This document shows, piece after piece, positions 5,724 to 6,010 of a stretch of DNA of 6,010 bases (position 1 is the first letter of the stretch; each line of letters begins with the position of its first letter). The notes beneath the pieces were generated by a model that saw only the letters and a list, made by a program, of their open reading frames with translations, did not search any database and was not told the origin of the DNA. A program made the position numbers and the translations under genes. This DNA is from Verrucomicrobiota bacterium (GTDB taxonomy: Bacteria; Verrucomicrobiota; Verrucomicrobiia; Opitutales; Opitutaceae), in contig JAEXPL010000060.1 of NCBI GenBank assembly GCA_023446865.1, positions 1 to 6,010 on the forward strand, in the 5' to 3' direction.

Positions 5724-6010
5724 TCAGCGCTTGTGCGGATGCTTCGCGCGGTGTCCGGTGGCGCCGTGCCCCGGCCGCGGTGGCAGCTCCGGGCCGTTGC
5801 GCGCGAAGCCGGCTTTGTCGGTGGTGACGACGCGTTCGTCGGGCCGCCGCGGCTGGTGCGGCGCGCGGCCGGCGTCGCCGAGGAGCGGTTTGATGAAACG
5901 CTCCAAACCGAAGCGCTGCAACGAGGCGCGGACCGCCTCGCGGAACTCCGGCTTGTACCAGAAGAAGAAGCTGCGCTGCGCCTCCTTCTCCTCGCGTGTC
6001 CGCGCCACGG
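5724..6010 (-). CDS. Unrecognised protein, C-terminal part (runs to the window edge)
   Basis: The frame is open from the right edge to a TGA at 5724-5726, giving about 95 residues. I do not recognise the family. The first part looks like a real amphipathic helical segment: SFFFWYKPEFREAVRASLQR, then FGLERFIKPLLG. The last 50 residues are rich in Pro, Arg, His and Gly (for example PPRPGHGATGHRAKHPHKR) and look disordered and strongly basic. A GTG at 6006-6008 (VARTREEKEAQR) could be a start, but it is two bases from the edge, so a longer gene continuing beyond the window is equally possible. It converges on the thioredoxin-like gene with only 30 bp between stop codons. A nucleic-acid-binding tail is conceivable, but nothing here proves it. 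The tail alone could be GC-driven spurious frame; the aromatic helical part argues for a real gene. Confidence 0.5.
   Translation of the reverse strand, partial: VARTREEKEAQRSFFFWYKPEFREAVRASLQRFGLERFIKPLLGDAGRAPHQPRRPDERVVTTDKAGFARNGPELPPRPGHGATGHRAKHPHKR

Noticed and set aside
5724..6010. Resemblance of the FFFWYKPEFREAV segment to the C-terminal part of GHMP kinases
   Set aside because: The glycine-rich motif expected just before it is absent, and the downstream tail does not fit the family.

Overview
This is a GC-rich bacterial window. All coding sequence reads as chromosomal housekeeping or envelope genes, and no mobile element, tRNA, rRNA or CRISPR array is visible. Three features suggest Verrucomicrobiota, possibly Opitutaceae: a type IV pilus PilC gene next to an NtrC-type response regulator, a WCGWC thioredoxin-like protein, and starts with no recognisable Shine-Dalgarno motif. 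The taxonomic call is inference only.

Layout. Positions 1-68 (-) hold the first codons of carB, the carbamoyl-phosphate synthase large subunit. It is separated by a good intrinsic terminator (143-173) from a minus-strand pair: a PilC/GspF-type inner-membrane protein (1594-2799) and, downstream of it, a response regulator with an NtrC-like AAA+ domain (230-1519). A second minus-strand pair lies further upstream: an LpoB-like lipoprotein (4240-4854) followed by a COG3014-type lipoprotein (2966-4177). A hairpin at 2886-2918 may end that unit. A secreted thioredoxin-fold protein (5046-5693) is transcribed divergently from the LpoB gene. It converges, across a GC-rich inverted repeat (5704-5723), on the 3' end of an unrecognised minus-strand ORF that runs to the right edge.

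How the genes fit together. Most of the window concerns the cell envelope: pilus assembly, lipoproteins tied to peptidoglycan or outer-membrane biology, and an exported redox or thioredoxin-fold protein. The response regulator sits where a PilR-type activator would be expected. Its output half is eroded, however: there is no GAFTGA loop, Walker B is altered (EQ instead of DE), the sensor residues are changed, and the Fis-type helix-turn-helix stops early. The receiver keeps every phosphorylation residue. This is the most unusual object here. It may be a phospho-switch that no longer activates sigma-54 promoters and works another way.

The long open frames opposite the four minus-strand genes, and the long 5' extension of the COG3014 frame over the LpoB gene, are judged to be GC-rich shadows.
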